64,000 nt of DNA from Brucella pseudintermedia (GTDB lineage: Bacteria > Pseudomonadota > Alphaproteobacteria > Rhizobiales > Rhizobiaceae), in the NCBI RefSeq assembly GCF_008932435.1, contig NZ_WBWE01000003.1:248001-312000 (forward strand), given 5' to 3'. How positions within the stretch are numbered: the stretch's first letter is position 1; every line of letters begins with the position of its first letter. The notes beneath the pieces are model-generated. The model ran no database searches. It had not been told where the DNA came from and saw nothing but the letters and a program-made list of their open reading frames with translations. A program made the translations under genes and the position numbers. Shown in pieces: positions 35,700 through 47,130 of the stretch.

Positions 35700-35875
35700 A
35701 TTGTGCTTTCATCCTTGTGAAAGCTAGGCAACGTAGTCAGGTGGACTCATGCTCCTTACCTCCCTACTGGGTCTCCCGCCTCCTGCGGACCTCTTGCCGA
35801 CGCCGCGTCATCCCTCCGCGGCACCTCTCCGCTGTCAGCGAGTAAGGGTAGTCTGCTCCTGTCAGGAGTGACAGT
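35700..35875 (+). ncRNA. Candidate structured small RNA with anti-Shine-Dalgarno loops
   Basis: A dense run of hairpins: GCTTTCA/TGAAAGC (35705-35724); CCGC-CTCCT-GCGG (35776-35788); GCCGCG-N9-CGCGGC (35802-35822); CGCT-GTC-AGCG (35830-35840); and CTCCT-GTC-AGGAG (35856-35868). A closing stem CCTTAC/GTAAGG joins 35754-35759 to 35842-35847. Loops expose CTCCT and TCCCTC, which pair with Shine-Dalgarno sequences, as in alphaproteobacterial small RNAs with CCUCC loops. Strand and ends are guesses, and I do not recognise a named family. Confidence 0.35.
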
Positions 35876-35922
35876 CAACGCTCTTGCGTTCACATTTCGT
35901 ATCGCCTATCAGAAGGCTGGTT

Positions 35923-35937
35923 GTTCGATATTTGTTC
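35923..35937. promoter_or_regulatory. LexA (SOS) box, uvrA side
   Basis: GTTC-GATATTT-GTTC is an exact alphaproteobacterial LexA site 139 bp upstream of uvrA, a known SOS gene. Confidence 0.8.
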
Positions 35938-36075
35938 TAGTGATAAGAGTGCAGCGATGAATGACCCGAGACCCCTTCTTATTGGAGGGTTCCACCCCAT
36001 ATTAGAAACCGGCGCGACGTGTTTCACCATCCGGCGCCGGTTTATCCATGGCATCATGATCAGGCAGGACGCGGA

Positions 36076-39000
36076 ATGAGCGATCAGAAATTCATTTCCA
36101 TACGTGGCGCGCGCGAACACAACTTGAAGAATGTCGATCTCGATCTGCCGCGCGACAAGCTGATCGTGATGACGGGTCTTTCGGGCTCGGGCAAATCCTC
36201 GCTTGCCTTCGATACGATCTATGCGGAGGGCCAGCGCCGCTATGTCGAAAGCCTTTCGGCCTATGCGCGCCAGTTCCTGGAAATGATGCAGAAGCCGGAC
36301 GTCGACCAGATCGACGGTCTGTCGCCCGCCATTTCCATCGAGCAGAAGACGACGAGCCGCAACCCGCGTTCGACGGTCGGCACCGTTACCGAAATCTACG
36401 ACTATATGCGCCTGCTCTTTGCGCGCGTCGGCGTGCCCTATTCACCTGCGACCGGCCTTCCCATTGAAAGCCAGACGGTGAGCCAGATGGTCGATCGCGT
36501 CATGGCGCTGGAGGAAGGCACCCGGCTTTACATCCTTGCGCCCATCGTGCGCGGCCGCAAGGGCGAATACAAGAAGGAGCTGGCGGAGCTTCAAAAGAAG
36601 GGCTTTCAGCGCGTCAAGGTAGACGGCACCTTCTATGAAATCGCCGATGTTCCGGCGCTCGACAAGAAATACAAGCACGATATCGATGTGGTGGTCGACC
36701 GTGTGGTGGTGCGCGCGGACCTTTCGACCCGCCTCGCCGACAGCCTTGAAACCTGCCTCAAGCTTGCCGAAGGTCTGGCCGTTGCCGAATTCGCCGACAA
36801 GCCGCTGCCACCCGAAGAAACGGCGGAAGGCGGCGCTGCCAACAAGTCGGCCAACGAAACCCACGAGCGGATTCTTTTCTCGGAAAAGTTTGCCTGCCCG
36901 GTGTCCGGCTTCACCATTCCGGAAATCGAGCCGCGCCTGTTCTCGTTCAACAACCCGTTCGGCGCTTGCCCGACCTGCGACGGCCTCGGCACGCAACAGG
37001 CTATCGATCCGAACCTGATTGTCCCTGACGAAACGGCCGCCTTGAAGGATGGCGCGATTGCGCCGTGGGCGCGCTCCTCTTCGCCCTACTACAACCAGAC
37101 GCTGGAAGCGCTTGGCAAAGCCTATGGCTTCAAGATCGGCGCAAAATGGGCTGATCTCTCGGAAGAAGCGCAGCAAGCCATTCTTTATGGCACCAGGGGC
37201 AAGGAAATCACCTTCCAGTACGATGACGGCTTGCGCTCCTACCAGACGACAAAGCCGTTCGAGGGTGTCATCCCCAATCTGGAACGCCGCTGGAAGGAAA
37301 CCGATTCCGCCTGGTCGCGTGAAGAAATCGAGCGCTTCATGGCCTCGACGCCCTGCCCGGCCTGCAACGGTTTCCGCCTGAAGCCGGAAGCGCTGGCGGT
37401 CAAGGTCGGCATGAAGCATATCGGTGAAATCACCGAAATGTCGATCCGCAAGGCCGACGCGTGGTTCCGCGACATTGATAGCAGCTTCAACGACAAGCAG
37501 CGCGAAATTGCCGCCCGCATCCTCAAGGAAATCCGCGAGCGCCTGCAATTCCTCAACGATGTGGGTCTCGATTACCTGACGCTGGCGCGCAATTCCGGCA
37601 CGCTGTCGGGCGGTGAAAGCCAGCGCATCCGTCTTGCCTCTCAGATCGGCTCGGGACTGACCGGCGTGCTTTACGTGCTGGACGAGCCTTCCATCGGCCT
37701 GCATCAGCGCGACAATGCCCGCCTTCTCGATACGCTGCGCCACTTGCGCGATCTCGGCAATACGGTCATCGTGGTCGAACATGATGAAGATGCGATCCTG
37801 ACTGCCGATTATGTGGTCGATATCGGCCCGGCGGCTGGTGTCCACGGCGGCAAGGTGATCGCTCAAGGGTCGCCACAGGATGTGATGTCCAACGCAAACT
37901 CGCTGACCGGCAAATATCTGTCGGGCGCGATGGAGGTTGCGGTTCCGGCGGAACGGCGCAAGATTGAGAAGTCCAAGCGTATCCGGGTGGTGGGCGCGCG
38001 CGGCAACAACCTCAAAAATGTCTCGGCGGATATTCCGCTCGGCACCTTCACCGCTGTCACCGGCGTTTCAGGCGGCGGCAAGTCCACCTTCCTGATCGAA
38101 ACGCTGTTCAAGGCCGCTTCGCGCCGCATCATGGGCTCGCGCGAACACCCCGCGGAACATGACCGTATTGAGGGCCTGGAATTCCTCGACAAGGTGATCG
38201 ACATCGACCAGTCTCCGATTGGCCGCACCCCGCGTTCCAACCCGGCGACCTATACCGGCGCCTTCACGCCGATCCGCGACTGGTTCGCGGGCCTGCCGGA
38301 AGCCAAGGCGCGCGGCTATCAGCCGGGCCGCTTCTCGTTCAACGTGAAGGGCGGGCGCTGCGAGGCCTGCCAGGGCGATGGCGTCATCAAGATCGAGATG
38401 CACTTCCTGCCGGATGTTTATGTGACTTGCGACGTCTGCCACGGCAAGCGCTACAATCGCGAAACGCTGGAAGTCCTGTTCAAGGGCAAGTCCATTGCCG
38501 ATGTGCTGGATATGACGGTTGAGGAAGGCGCGGAGTTCTTCTCCGCCGTGCCTGCGGTGCGCGACAAGCTGGAAACGCTCGTCAAGGTTGGCCTCGGCTA
38601 TATCAAGGTCGGCCAGCAGGCAACGACGCTTTCCGGCGGCGAAGCGCAGCGCGTGAAGCTTGCCAAGGAACTGTCGCGCCGCGCGACGGGCCGCACGCTC
38701 TATATTCTGGATGAGCCGACAACCGGCTTGCACTTCCATGACGTGGCAAAACTTCTGGAAGTGCTGCACGAACTGGTCGAACAGGGCAACACGGTCGTGG
38801 TGATCGAGCACAATCTGGAAGTCATCAAGACCGCCGACTGGGTGATCGATCTTGGACCGGAAGGTGGCGATGGCGGCGGCGAGATTGTCGCCGTGGGCCG
38901 TCCGGAAGACATTGTGAAGGAGAAGCGCTCCTACACCGGCCACTTCCTCAAGGAACTGCTGGAACGCCGCCCAAAGCGCAGTTCAGAGGCGGCTGAATAA
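36076..39000 (+). CDS. uvrA: Excinuclease ABC subunit A
   Basis: A 974-aa damage-recognition ATPase of nucleotide excision repair, working with UvrB. It opens [20 protein letters not shown], with Walker [15 protein letters not shown]. Two ABC halves, each with [16 protein letters not shown] or [15 protein letters not shown] signatures, and zinc-finger cysteines in CPACNG and CEACQG...CDVCHG. ATG 36076 has AGGAC upstream and fits the family start; the frame is open further back. SOS control is likely from the LexA box. Length is normal. Confidence 0.97.
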   Translation: MSDQKFISIRGAREHNLKNVDLDLPRDKLIVMTGLSGSGKSSLAFDTIYAEGQRRYVESLSAYARQFLEMMQKPDVDQIDGLSPAISIEQKTTSRNPRSTVGTVTEIYDYMRLLFARVGVPYSPATGLPIESQTVSQMVDRVMALEEGTRLYILAPIVRGRKGEYKKELAELQKKGFQRVKVDGTFYEIADVPALDKKYKHDIDVVVDRVVVRADLSTRLADSLETCLKLAEGLAVAEFADKPLPPEETAEGGAANKSANETHERILFSEKFACPVSGFTIPEIEPRLFSFNNPFGACPTCDGLGTQQAIDPNLIVPDETAALKDGAIAPWARSSSPYYNQTLEALGKAYGFKIGAKWADLSEEAQQAILYGTRGKEITFQYDDGLRSYQTTKPFEGVIPNLERRWKETDSAWSREEIERFMASTPCPACNGFRLKPEALAVKVGMKHIGEITEMSIRKADAWFRDIDSSFNDKQREIAARILKEIRERLQFLNDVGLDYLTLARNSGTLSGGESQRIRLASQIGSGLTGVLYVLDEPSIGLHQRDNARLLDTLRHLRDLGNTVIVVEHDEDAILTADYVVDIGPAAGVHGGKVIAQGSPQDVMSNANSLTGKYLSGAMEVAVPAERRKIEKSKRIRVVGARGNNLKNVSADIPLGTFTAVTGVSGGGKSTFLIETLFKAASRRIMGSREHPAEHDRIEGLEFLDKVIDIDQSPIGRTPRSNPATYTGAFTPIRDWFAGLPEAKARGYQPGRFSFNVKGGRCEACQGDGVIKIEMHFLPDVYVTCDVCHGKRYNRETLEVLFKGKSIADVLDMTVEEGAEFFSAVPAVRDKLETLVKVGLGYIKVGQQATTLSGGEAQRVKLAKELSRRATGRTLYILDEPTTGLHFHDVAKLLEVLHELVEQGNTVVVIEHNLEVIKTADWVIDLGPEGGDGGGEIVAVGRPEDIVKEKRSYTGHFLKELLERRPKRSSEAAE

Positions 39001-39026
39001 GCCGTAGGCAAAGAGAGTTATTGGCG

Positions 39027-39051
39027 GAAGCCGGGCTTAGTGCCCGGCTTC
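39027..39051. terminator. Bidirectional terminator between uvrA and a membrane gene
   Basis: GAAGCCGGGC-loop-GCCCGGCTTC is a perfect 10-bp stem between two convergent stop codons. It serves uvrA and probably the minus-strand membrane gene as well. Confidence 0.8.
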
Positions 39052-39054
39052 TGT

Positions 39055-39375
39055 CTATTTGAGCAGCTTTAATCGATAACGATCGATCATCCACAAGTGG
39101 AGGATCTGTACCGCAATCATTGCGATCAGCACTATGCCCGCCGATTTTGCAGTGTATTTTTCAGGATCATGCTCCGCAGCCCAAATGAATATACCGGCCA
39201 ACACGGCGTAAAGCACCGGGGCAAAGGCCAGAGCCGGAACGCGCGGTGCCGTCCAGTTAATCCGGCCTGATAAACCCCACTGCATCGGGAGCCGCTCAAG
39301 TTCCCCAAACCGGCTGTTCGCAATCACTGCCAGCAGCACGCTTATTGCAAAACCCATTAGACCGACGGCAAGCAC
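39055..39375 (-). CDS. Small membrane protein, DUF1648-like
   Basis: About 106 aa with three hydrophobic segments. The stretch ELERLPMQWGLSGRINWTAPR resembles the DUF1648 motif (LP..W...G....W.) found in membrane proteins of unknown role. The start is uncertain: I favour GTG 39375, which has TTGGAGA 6 bp upstream, over ATG 39420 or 39450. It lies between uvrA and hupB and is probably a separate transcript. No function can be given. Confidence 0.55.
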   Translation of the reverse strand: MLAVGLMGFAISVLLAVIANSRFGELERLPMQWGLSGRINWTAPRVPALAFAPVLYAVLAGIFIWAAEHDPEKYTAKSAGIVLIAMIAVQILHLWMIDRYRLKLLK

Positions 39376-39463
39376 AGGCGTCTCCAAATCAGCCAACGAT
39401 AATTGTCCACAAGGTGCCATGTCGCGACAGCATGTGGAAGCACGTGCCAAAGCTCTGCATATG

Positions 39464-39489
39464 AAAAAAGCCCGGATAAACCGGGCCTT
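39464..39489 (-). terminator. Terminator of hupB
   Basis: GGCCCGG-TTTAT-CCGGGC stem followed by TTTTTT on the minus strand, about 85 bp after the hupB stop codon. Confidence 0.75.
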
Positions 39490-39575
39490 CTCGACAGCCT
39501 TCCGCGATCATGCCGCGATGGCTGGAAATTTGTCGTCACGATCCGTTCGAAGAGCTTTCACTCCCCGGATCATGA

Positions 39576-39851
39576 TTAGCCGTTTACGGCGTCCTTCAGG
39601 CCCTTGCCAGCCGAGAACTTCGGCACGTTGCGAGCCGGGATAGCAACTTCCTTGCCGGTCGACGGGTTACGGCCGGTCGAGGCAGCGCGATGCGAAACGG
39701 AGAAAACGCCGAAGCCAGGCAGACGGACTTCTTCACCAGCCTTCAGTGCGCCGGTAACAGCAGCGAGTACGGCGTCAACAGCAGTACCGGCATCAGCCTT
39801 CGTCAAACCGCCCTTTTCCGCAACTGCGGCAACCAATTCGTTCTTGTTCAT
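39576..39851 (-). CDS. hupB: DNA-binding protein HU
   Basis: A 91-aa histone-like protein that bends DNA. It has the HU start MNKNELVAAVAEKGGLTKAD, EVRLPGFGVFSV, and GRNPSTGKEVAIPA in the DNA-clasping arm. ATG 39851 is 6 bp from AAGGAA, giving the usual length; an ATG two codons upstream (39857) sits too close to that site. Terminated by the hairpin at 39464. Confidence 0.95.
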   Translation of the reverse strand: MNKNELVAAVAEKGGLTKADAGTAVDAVLAAVTGALKAGEEVRLPGFGVFSVSHRAASTGRNPSTGKEVAIPARNVPKFSAGKGLKDAVNG

Positions 39852-39950
39852 TGGCATTTCCTTTCTTTATCTACCGGAACGGATAACGTGACCGGATTGG
39901 TCGGAGTTTATTCAAATCGTTTCACAAACCAAGCCTGTCAACGTGAAAAA

Positions 39951-40003
39951 ACCCCGGAAAACCGGGGTTAAACACAGAAATGCCGGGCAATTTGCCCGGC
40001 ATT
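39951..40003 (-). terminator. Two tandem terminators of lon
   Basis: AATGCCGGGCAA/TTGCCCGGCATT (39979-40003) and ACCCCGG-AAAA-CCGGGGT (39951-39968), the second followed by TTTTTT on the minus strand. A strong double stop behind lon and before hupB. Confidence 0.85.
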
Positions 40004-40127
40004 TCAATTGTTGGTCCTGATAGACAGCTTCCGGCAGGACTATCGACTGAATCAGAATCGCCTGCCAGAAGTTCATTTCAGCGCGTTGCCAACAAGCAAA
40101 CTCTTTCTAAGGTTTGCCGGAAAGGCC

Positions 40128-42566
40128 TTAATGAGCCATTGGAGCGCCAGCCTCTTCCTCGACGGAAGGGACCGGTGTCGCATTTGCGGGCTCCGTCCAT
40201 TCAATCGGCTCGGGCTCGCGAACCAGAGCGTGCCTGAGCACCTCGCCCACGCGGGAGACCGGAACGATCTCAAGACTGTTCTTCACATTGTCCGGAATAT
40301 CCGCCAGATCCTTGGCGTTTTCTTCCGGGATCAGAACCTTCTTGATGCCGCCGCGCAGCGCCGCGAGGAGCTTTTCCTTGAGACCGCCGATTGGCAGGAC
40401 ACGGCCGCGCAGCGTGACTTCGCCCGTCATCGCGATGTCCTTGCGAACCGGAATGCCGGTCAGCACGGAGACGATCGCCGTGACCATGGCGATGCCGGCG
40501 GACGGACCGTCCTTCGGCGTCGCACCTTCCGGCACGTGCACGTGAATGTCGCGCTTGTCGAACAGCGGAGGCTCGATGCCGAAGTCGATTGCCCTGCTGC
40601 GGACATAGGATGCCGCAGCCGAGATCGATTCCTTCATCACGTCGCGGAGGTTACCCGTGACGGTCATGCGGCCCTTGCCGGGCATCATGACGCCTTCGAT
40701 GGTCAGCAACTCGCCGCCGACTTCCGTCCAGGCAAGGCCTGTCACGACGCCGACCTGATCCTCGCCTTCCGCCTGACCGAAGCGATACCGCTCGACACCC
40801 AGATAGTCGGAGAGGTTCTTTTCGGTGACTTTCACCGACTTCTTCTTCGACTTCAGGATTTCGGTCACGGCCTTGCGCGCCAGCGTCATCAGTTCGCGTT
40901 CGAGGCTGCGCACACCTGCTTCCCGCGTGTAAAGGCGGATAACATTGCGCAGCGCATCGTCAGTGACCGAAAACTCCTTCGGCTGCAGGGCATGATCCTT
41001 GATCGCTTTCGGCAACAGGTGCCGCTTGGCGATCTCGAGCTTTTCATCCTCGGTGTAGCCGGCAATGCGGATGACTTCCATACGATCCAGAAGCGGACCG
41101 GGAATGTTCAGCGTATTGGCCGTCGTCACGAACATGACGTTCGACAGATCGTATTCGACCTCAAGGTAGTGATCCATGAAGGTCGAGTTCTGTTCGGGGT
41201 CCAGCACCTCGAGCATGGCCGATGACGGATCGCCGCGGAAATCCTGCCCCATCTTGTCGATTTCATCGAGCAGGAAGAGCGGATTGGACTTCTTCGCCTT
41301 CTTCATCGACTGGATGACCTTGCCGGGCATCGAGCCGATATAGGTGCGGCGGTGACCGCGGATTTCAGCCTCGTCACGTACGCCGCCGAGCGACATGCGG
41401 ACATATTCACGGCCTGTCGCCTTGGCTATCGACCGGGCGAGCGAGGTCTTGCCGACGCCGGGAGGTCCGACGAGGCAGAGGATCGGGCCCTTGATCTTGG
41501 TCGAGCGAGCCTGCACCGCGAGATATTCGACGATGCGTTCCTTGACCTTGTCGAGGCCGAAATGCTCGTCATCGAGCACTTCCTCGGCAAAATTCAGGTC
41601 CTGCTTGATCTTCGACTTCTTGCCCCACGGAATGGACAGCAGCCAGTCGAGATAGTTGCGCACCACCGTCGCTTCGGCAGACATCGGGCTCATGCTGCGC
41701 AGCTTCTTTAGCTCGGCCTGTGCCTTTTCGCGCGCTTCCTTGGAAAGCTTGGTCTTGTTGATGCGTTCTTCCAGTTCAGCCGCTTCATCGCGACCGTCCT
41801 CGCCATCGCCAAGCTCCTTCTGGATCGCCTTCATCTGCTCATTGAGATAATATTCGCGCTGCGTCTTCTCCATCTGGCGCTTGACGCGGCTGCGGATACG
41901 CTTCTCAACCTGCAGAACCGAAATTTCGGCTTCCATAAAGGAAAGCGCCTTCTCCAGGCGCTCGCGCACCGAAAGGATCGACAGCATTTCCTGCTTCTCG
42001 GGAATCTTGATCGCGAGATGCGAGGCAACCGTGTCGGCAAGCTTGGAATAATCGTCGATCTGGCTGGCGGCGCCCACCACTTCCGGCGAAATCTTCTTGT
42101 TCAGCTTGACGTAGTTTTCGAAGTCGGAAACGACCGAGCGGGCAAGCGCCTCGATCTCGACGGCATCCTCATCCTGCTCCGGCAGAGCCGCAGCATAGGC
42201 TTCGTGATAGTCCTCACGGTCCGTAAACCGGGAAACCTTGGCGCGAGCCGTGCCCTCGACCAGCACCTTGACGGTGCCGTCCGGCAGCTTCAAAAGCTGC
42301 AGCACATTGGCAATCGTGCCGATTTCGTAAATCGCATCCGGTGCCGGATCGTCATCGGCGGCGTTCTTCTGGGTGGCAAGCAGGATCTGCTTGTCCACGC
42401 CCATCACTTCCTCCAGCGCGCGAATGGACTTTTCGCGGCCGACAAAAAGCGGAACGATCATATGGGGGAAAACGACGATGTCACGCAACGGCAAAACGGC
42501 ATAGAGCCCGTCCGCGCCGCCCGCTTCAGAGCCACCCAACGGTGTCTTCTGTTCAGTACTCGTCAT
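40128..42566 (-). CDS. lon: ATP-dependent protease Lon
   Basis: An 812-aa cytoplasmic AAA+ protease clearing misfolded and regulatory proteins. The N-terminal LON domain ([20 protein letters not shown]) is followed by Walker [20 protein letters not shown], Walker [11 protein letters not shown], and the Ser-Lys catalytic site ([11 protein letters not shown] and [14 protein letters not shown]). A C-terminal tail of about 30 residues ends [10 protein letters not shown]. Follows clpX on the same strand, as in most alphaproteobacteria. Confidence 0.97.
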   Translation of the reverse strand: MTSTEQKTPLGGSEAGGADGLYAVLPLRDIVVFPHMIVPLFVGREKSIRALEEVMGVDKQILLATQKNAADDDPAPDAIYEIGTIANVLQLLKLPDGTVKVLVEGTARAKVSRFTDREDYHEAYAAALPEQDEDAVEIEALARSVVSDFENYVKLNKKISPEVVGAASQIDDYSKLADTVASHLAIKIPEKQEMLSILSVRERLEKALSFMEAEISVLQVEKRIRSRVKRQMEKTQREYYLNEQMKAIQKELGDGEDGRDEAAELEERINKTKLSKEAREKAQAELKKLRSMSPMSAEATVVRNYLDWLLSIPWGKKSKIKQDLNFAEEVLDDEHFGLDKVKERIVEYLAVQARSTKIKGPILCLVGPPGVGKTSLARSIAKATGREYVRMSLGGVRDEAEIRGHRRTYIGSMPGKVIQSMKKAKKSNPLFLLDEIDKMGQDFRGDPSSAMLEVLDPEQNSTFMDHYLEVEYDLSNVMFVTTANTLNIPGPLLDRMEVIRIAGYTEDEKLEIAKRHLLPKAIKDHALQPKEFSVTDDALRNVIRLYTREAGVRSLERELMTLARKAVTEILKSKKKSVKVTEKNLSDYLGVERYRFGQAEGEDQVGVVTGLAWTEVGGELLTIEGVMMPGKGRMTVTGNLRDVMKESISAAASYVRSRAIDFGIEPPLFDKRDIHVHVPEGATPKDGPSAGIAMVTAIVSVLTGIPVRKDIAMTGEVTLRGRVLPIGGLKEKLLAALRGGIKKVLIPEENAKDLADIPDNVKNSLEIVPVSRVGEVLRHALVREPEPIEWTEPANATPVPSVEEEAGAPMAH

Positions 42567-42871
42567 AGTTCAAGTCCTTTCTCAGGTCTTTCAACCTGAC
42601 TGCCACGTCCGCGCCCCCTTTCGTCATGAGGCAGGTCACGAATGTGCTTCGGTCCATACTTGGAGAGCCGGCCCCGGCAATTCAATAGCCTTTATGGGGA
42701 TGGCTTTCATAGAATCGTCATCTATCCTGCGCTGTGCCGCGCATTAGTACAATATCCAGCCTGGCCTGTATCCAGATTGCTGCCCTGCAATAATGACAGG
42801 TCAAGCCTCACGCAAGCTCGGCACATGAAAAAGGCCGCTTGCGCGGCCTTTTCTGGAGCAAATGCTGCCGC
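42567..42871. other. clpX-lon intergenic region
   Basis: Contains the clpX terminator at its right end and the lon promoter region. A run CCCCATAAAG on the minus strand (about 42693-42702) loosely recalls an RpoH -10, but no matching -35 is convincing. No gene. Confidence 0.4.
42830..42851 (-). terminator. Terminator of clpX
   Basis: AAAGGCCGC-loop-GCGGCCTTT stem flanked by A/T runs, 20 bp after the clpX stop codon. Confidence 0.8.
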
Positions 42872-44146
42872 TCAGGCGGAAACATTACCCTTTTCGTCCT
42901 GCCGCTCGGCATAGATATAGAGCGGACGGGCGCTGCCATCCACCACATCGCCGGAAATAACCACTTCCTGCACGCCTTCCAGCGTCGGAAGCTCGAACAT
43001 CGTATCGAGCAGGATCTTTTCCATGATCGAACGCAGGCCGCGTGCACCCGTCTTGCGCTCGACCGCCTTGTTGGCAATCGCCCGCAGGGCATCGTCGTGG
43101 AAGCTCAGCTCGACATTTTCCATGTCGAACAGGCGCTGATACTGCTTCACGAGCGCGTTCTTCGGCTCGGTCAGGATCTGCACCAGTGCATCGACATCAA
43201 GGTCTTCGAGCGTCGCGATCACTGGCAGACGGCCAACGAATTCCGGAATAAGGCCGAATTTCAGAAGATCTTCCGGCTCCAGTTCCTTGAAGACGTCGCC
43301 GATGCGGCGCTCATCGACCGACTTGACGGTGGCGCCGAAGCCGATGGAAGTCTTTTCGCCGCGCGCGGAGATGATCTTGTCCAGACCGGCAAAAGCGCCG
43401 CCGCAGATGAAAAGGATATTCGTCGTGTCCACCTGCAGGAATTCCTGCTGCGGATGCTTGCGGCCACCCTGCGGCGGCACGGAAGCGACGGTGCCTTCCA
43501 TGATCTTCAAAAGCGCCTGCTGGACGCCCTCGCCCGATACGTCGCGCGTGATGGACGGATTGTCCGACTTGCGGCTGATCTTGTCGACCTCGTCGATATA
43601 GACGATGCCGCGCTGTGCGCGTTCCACGTTGTAATCGGCAGCCTGAAGCAGCTTGAGGATGATGTTCTCGACATCTTCACCGACATAGCCTGCTTCCGTC
43701 AGCGTCGTCGCATCGGCCATGGTGAACGGCACATCGATGATGCGGGCGAGCGTCTGGGCAAGATAGGTCTTGCCGCAGCCCGTGGGACCCACGAGCAGAA
43801 TGTTCGACTTCGCAAGCTCGATGTCGCTGTTCTTCGACTGATGGGCGAGACGCTTGTAGTGATTGTGTACCGCAACCGACAGAACGCGCTTGGCATCCTT
43901 CTGGCCGATGACGTAATCGTCAAGGACGGCCATGATTTCCTGCGGCGTGGGCACGCCCTCGCGGGACTTCACCATGGAGGACTTGTTTTCCTCGCGGATG
44001 ATGTCCATGCAGAGTTCGACGCACTCGTCGCAGATGAAAACGGTCGGGCCTGCAATCAGCTTGCGCACTTCATGCTGGCTTTTGCCGCAGAACGAGCAAT
44101 AGAGCGTATTCTTGGAATCGCCGCCGCTGTTGCTGACTTTGCTCAT
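42872..44146 (-). CDS. clpX: ClpX ATPase subunit of the Clp protease
   Basis: A 424-aa AAA+ unfoldase feeding substrates to ClpP. The N-terminal zinc domain has [14 protein letters not shown] and CDECVELC. Then Walker [18 protein letters not shown], Walker [11 protein letters not shown], pore loop GYVGED, and sensor-2 [11 protein letters not shown]. Length is normal. clpP lies upstream on the same strand with a 402-bp gap and probable terminator, so each has its own promoter. Confidence 0.97.
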   Translation of the reverse strand: MSKVSNSGGDSKNTLYCSFCGKSQHEVRKLIAGPTVFICDECVELCMDIIREENKSSMVKSREGVPTPQEIMAVLDDYVIGQKDAKRVLSVAVHNHYKRLAHQSKNSDIELAKSNILLVGPTGCGKTYLAQTLARIIDVPFTMADATTLTEAGYVGEDVENIILKLLQAADYNVERAQRGIVYIDEVDKISRKSDNPSITRDVSGEGVQQALLKIMEGTVASVPPQGGRKHPQQEFLQVDTTNILFICGGAFAGLDKIISARGEKTSIGFGATVKSVDERRIGDVFKELEPEDLLKFGLIPEFVGRLPVIATLEDLDVDALVQILTEPKNALVKQYQRLFDMENVELSFHDDALRAIANKAVERKTGARGLRSIMEKILLDTMFELPTLEGVQEVVISGDVVDGSARPLYIYAERQDEKGNVSA

Positions 44147-44548
44147 TGCAGTTTCCTTTCAATTGATCGAAACGAACCTTGGGTGTTCAGATCGATCGTT
44201 TCTTCCGGTTCGGACCCAGCACTGGAGGAGAAACGCGCCTCCCGCCGGTCACAACAGCAGCAGATACGCGCTGCCTGTAGTTTTGGGCCTGTCATCAACG
44301 GCCAGTGGATTCGTCACCGTATGGCTCCCCGACCGAAGGAGCCATCTGGCGACTTTTGCAGAAGCTGCACCGCCGAACAAATGAAAAATAAGTTCCCGGC
44401 AAAGATTCGGCATAATCTGACCAAGTTTAGCGCCCTGAACCCCAACAGATGCTTAACGCGGCGCATTAACCATCACGTAGGTGCAAGAATTGGGCCCCTT
44501 TTGTGGCAAAGGGCGCTAAAAACAGGTGCGAGCCGGAGATTCCGGCTC
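44147..44548. other. clpP-clpX intergenic region
   Basis: A hairpin GAGCCGGA-loop-TCCGGCTC (44530-44548) lies just after the clpP stop and may end its message. The rest should hold the clpX promoter. No gene seen. Confidence 0.5.
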
Positions 44549-45178
44549 TTACTTCGATTCGTCCGCGCCAACGTCGCGCGCTTCGACCACCTTGTCGATG
44601 AGGCCGAATTCGAGCGCTTCCTGCGCGGTCATGAAATGGTCGCGGTCGAGCGTGCGTTCGATCGTCTCGTAATCGCGGCCCGTATGCTTGACGTAGATTT
44701 CATTCAGGCGGCGCTTCATCTTGATGATGTCCTGCGCATGGCGCTCAATGTCCGAGGCCTGCCCCTGGAAACCGCCCGATGGCTGGTGGACCATGATGCG
44801 CGCATTCGGCAGCGCATAACGCTGGCCGGTGGCGCCCGCCGTCAGGAGCAGCGAGCCCATCGAGGCGGCCTGGCCCATGCAAAGCGTGGAAACCGGCGGG
44901 CGGATGAACTGCATCGTATCATAGATCGCCATGCCAGACGTCACGACGCCGCCGGGCGAATTGATGTACATGTTGATCTCTTTCTTCGGGTTTTCCGCTT
45001 CGAGAAAGAGAAGCTGCGCGCATACCAGCATCGACATACCGTCTTCAACCGGTCCGTTCACGAAGATGATGCGTTCCTTCAAAAGGCGCGAGAAAATATC
45101 ATAGGCCCGTTCGCCACGGTTGGTCTGCTCAACCACCATCGGGACGAGGTTCATGACGGTTTCGATCGGATCTCTCAT
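44549..45178 (-). CDS. clpP: ATP-dependent Clp protease proteolytic subunit
   Basis: A 209-aa serine protease forming the ClpP barrel. The catalytic triad is visible: Ser in [11 protein letters not shown], His in [10 protein letters not shown], Asp in [16 protein letters not shown]-like [18 protein letters not shown] is present. ATG 45178 has AGAGG upstream and gives the usual short propeptide; the frame is open far upstream over the hflX end. Length is normal. Confidence 0.97.
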   Translation of the reverse strand: MRDPIETVMNLVPMVVEQTNRGERAYDIFSRLLKERIIFVNGPVEDGMSMLVCAQLLFLEAENPKKEINMYINSPGGVVTSGMAIYDTMQFIRPPVSTLCMGQAASMGSLLLTAGATGQRYALPNARIMVHQPSGGFQGQASDIERHAQDIIKMKRRLNEIYVKHTGRDYETIERTLDRDHFMTAQEALEFGLIDKVVEARDVGADESK

Positions 45179-45275
45179 TATGGGCCTCTGGATATATTTA
45201 TGGCGAAGTGAATAGTTTTTGAATCGTGCGTGTTCCATACATAGGGCGTTGCGCCCCTGTTCCGCAAGTGGCGCT

Positions 45276-46694
45276 CTATTCCCAGTCGGACTCCGGCTTT
45301 TCAGGCCGAATGCCGCGCTTCTCGTCCAGCGTTTTGCGAGCCACTTCGGTAAGCCGCGCCTTGATGCGCACGGAGCCGTCTTCCAGATTCTCGCGCTCGA
45401 CATTGCTGCCATGCTGGTAAATCCAGTCGAGAAGATGAAGCTGGAAAGGAGACAGCACCACATCGACCGCGCCGAGCGAACCCGCTATCCGGGTTTCGAT
45501 CAGCGAAAGCAACCTGTCAACGCCTTCGCCGGTAATGGCGGAGAGAGGGATAGGACGCCCCTCCTCGCTGCCGGCTGCGGCAAGGCGCAAAGCAGCTTCA
45601 CGCCCGCTTTCGTCAAGATTGTCGATCTTGTTCCAGATTTCGACGACGCGCTTTGGGTCTTGAGGCTCGATGCCCAGTCCCGACAGAATGCTTTCCACGT
45701 CTTCAGCCTGCGCGGCATTGTCCGGATCGGAAATGTCGCGGACGTGCAGGATCAGATCGGCTTCAACCACCTCTTCAAGCGTGGCGCGGAATGCGGCGAC
45801 CAGATGGTGCGGCAGGTTCGAGATGAAACCCACCGTATCCGACAGGATGACCGTTTCGCCATGCGGAAGGCGAATGCGGCGCAATGTCGGGTCGAGCGTG
45901 GCGAAGAGCATGTCTTCTGCCAGCACCTCAGCACCTGTCATGCGATTGAAAAGCGTGGACTTTCCGGCATTGGTATAACCGACAAGCGCCACAATCGGAT
46001 GCGGCACCTTGCGTCGCTTCTGGCGGTGCAGCGTGCGGGTGCGGACAACCGTTTCGAGCTCGCGCTTGATCTTCAGGATCTTTTCCTGCAGCAAGCGGCG
46101 GTCGGCCTCGATCTGTGTTTCACCCGGACCGCCGAGGAAGCCGCCGCCACCGCGCTGGCGCTCAAGGTGGGTCCAGCTTCGGACCAGACGGCCCTTCTGA
46201 TAGTTCAGATGCGCCAGCTCGACCTGCAAGGCGCCTTCCTTGGTGCGCGCGCGCTCGCCGAAAATTTCAAGGATAAGCCCCGTACGGTCGATAACCTTGA
46301 CGTTCCATTCCTTTTCGAGATTGCGCTGCTGCACCGGGGTCAACGCGTGATCAACGATCACGAGCCCGATGGCCTTTTCTTTCACAACCTCGGCAATCGC
46401 TTCCACCTTGCCCGTGCCCAAAAGGGTCGCGGGGCGAGGATTGGCAACAATGGCGATTTCGGCATGTTCGATATCGAGGCTGATTGCGCGGGCAAGCCCT
46501 ACGGCTTCCTCAAGCCGCGCTTCATTCGAGCGCTGGAATTCGGGGCGAGCCCCGTCTTCCGCTGACGTACCCGTATTATACCGCTCCGGCAGGATGGGAA
46601 CGACAACAGCCGCCCTTGTCGGTTCTGGTTCTGACAGTTCAAAGCCCTTGTCCGCATCGGCAGATGTAGGCTTCTTATCCTTGAATTTGGACAA
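45276..46694 (-). CDS. hflX: GTPase HflX
   Basis: A 472-aa ribosome-associated GTPase that splits stalled ribosomes in stress. It has the HflX domain ([20 protein letters not shown]), the [20 protein letters not shown] block, and G1 [17 protein letters not shown]3 [11 protein letters not shown]4 WNKIDNLD. N-terminal 40 residues are variable and charged. Downstream of hfq by 199 bp on the same strand, the usual hfq-hflX pairing. Confidence 0.95.
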   Translation of the reverse strand: MSKFKDKKPTSADADKGFELSEPEPTRAAVVVPILPERYNTGTSAEDGARPEFQRSNEARLEEAVGLARAISLDIEHAEIAIVANPRPATLLGTGKVEAIAEVVKEKAIGLVIVDHALTPVQQRNLEKEWNVKVIDRTGLILEIFGERARTKEGALQVELAHLNYQKGRLVRSWTHLERQRGGGGFLGGPGETQIEADRRLLQEKILKIKRELETVVRTRTLHRQKRRKVPHPIVALVGYTNAGKSTLFNRMTGAEVLAEDMLFATLDPTLRRIRLPHGETVILSDTVGFISNLPHHLVAAFRATLEEVVEADLILHVRDISDPDNAAQAEDVESILSGLGIEPQDPKRVVEIWNKIDNLDESGREAALRLAAAGSEEGRPIPLSAITGEGVDRLLSLIETRIAGSLGAVDVVLSPFQLHLLDWIYQHGSNVERENLEDGSVRIKARLTEVARKTLDEKRGIRPEKPESDWE

Positions 46695-46893
46695 TGTTCA
46701 CTCCGGGACGCGGAAACGCGCTTTATCTGCCCATGCAGATAAGTCACCGCTAAAGCTGTTTCAAATGAAAGACGCCCCGGATTGTTTAAACATGACGAAC
46801 CGGACAGGCATTGCATGTCCGGCTATCATCAGCAGAAACAAAAACTGGAGCGGACAACCTAGGCTAATTCGCTCCAATGGTATTCGGAAAGCG

Positions 46894-47130
46894 TCAGGCT
46901 TCTTCGCCTTCGAACATCTGCACAGGCTGGCTTGGCATGATCGTCGAAATCGCATGCTTGTAGACAAGCTGCGAATGACCGTCACGACGCAGAAGCACGC
47001 AGAAATTATCGAAGGACGTCACAATGCCGGTCAGTTTCACGCCATTGATAAGGAAAATCGTCAGCGAAATCTTCTGCTTGCGTACAGAGTTCAGAAAAAG
47101 GTCTTGTAGATTTTGCGATCGTTCAGCCAT
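46894..47130 (-). CDS. hfq: RNA chaperone Hfq
   Basis: A 78-aa Sm-like protein that pairs small RNAs with messages. The whole fold is visible: [20 protein letters not shown] (Sm1), [25 protein letters not shown] (Sm2, in part YKHAIST), with the short acidic tail usual in alphaproteobacteria. Sits between trkA and hflX as in other Rhizobiales. Confidence 0.97.

Larger units (their letters stand above)
35092..36075. other. 984-bp ssb-uvrA intergenic region
   Basis: No protein gene is supported. The stretch holds two LexA boxes, one near each divergent gene, and between them a hairpin-rich block listed separately. Short open frames here (35444-35845 plus, 35442-35654 minus) show no family match and no good ribosome site. 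Confidence 0.6.

Noticed and set aside
35444-35845. 133-aa frame in the ssb-uvrA gap
   Set aside because: Composition looks random, no ribosome site, and it crosses the GC-rich hairpins.
35761-35880. RNase P RNA, tmRNA or 6S RNA
   Set aside because: None of the conserved cores of these RNAs is seen on either strand.
36442-37866. Frame opposite uvrA (474 aa)
   Set aside because: Inside a certain uvrA with intact motifs, so a shadow.
42839-45211. Long open frame opposite clpX and clpP (790 aa)
   Set aside because: Covers two certain genes on the other strand and has no domain or ribosome site.
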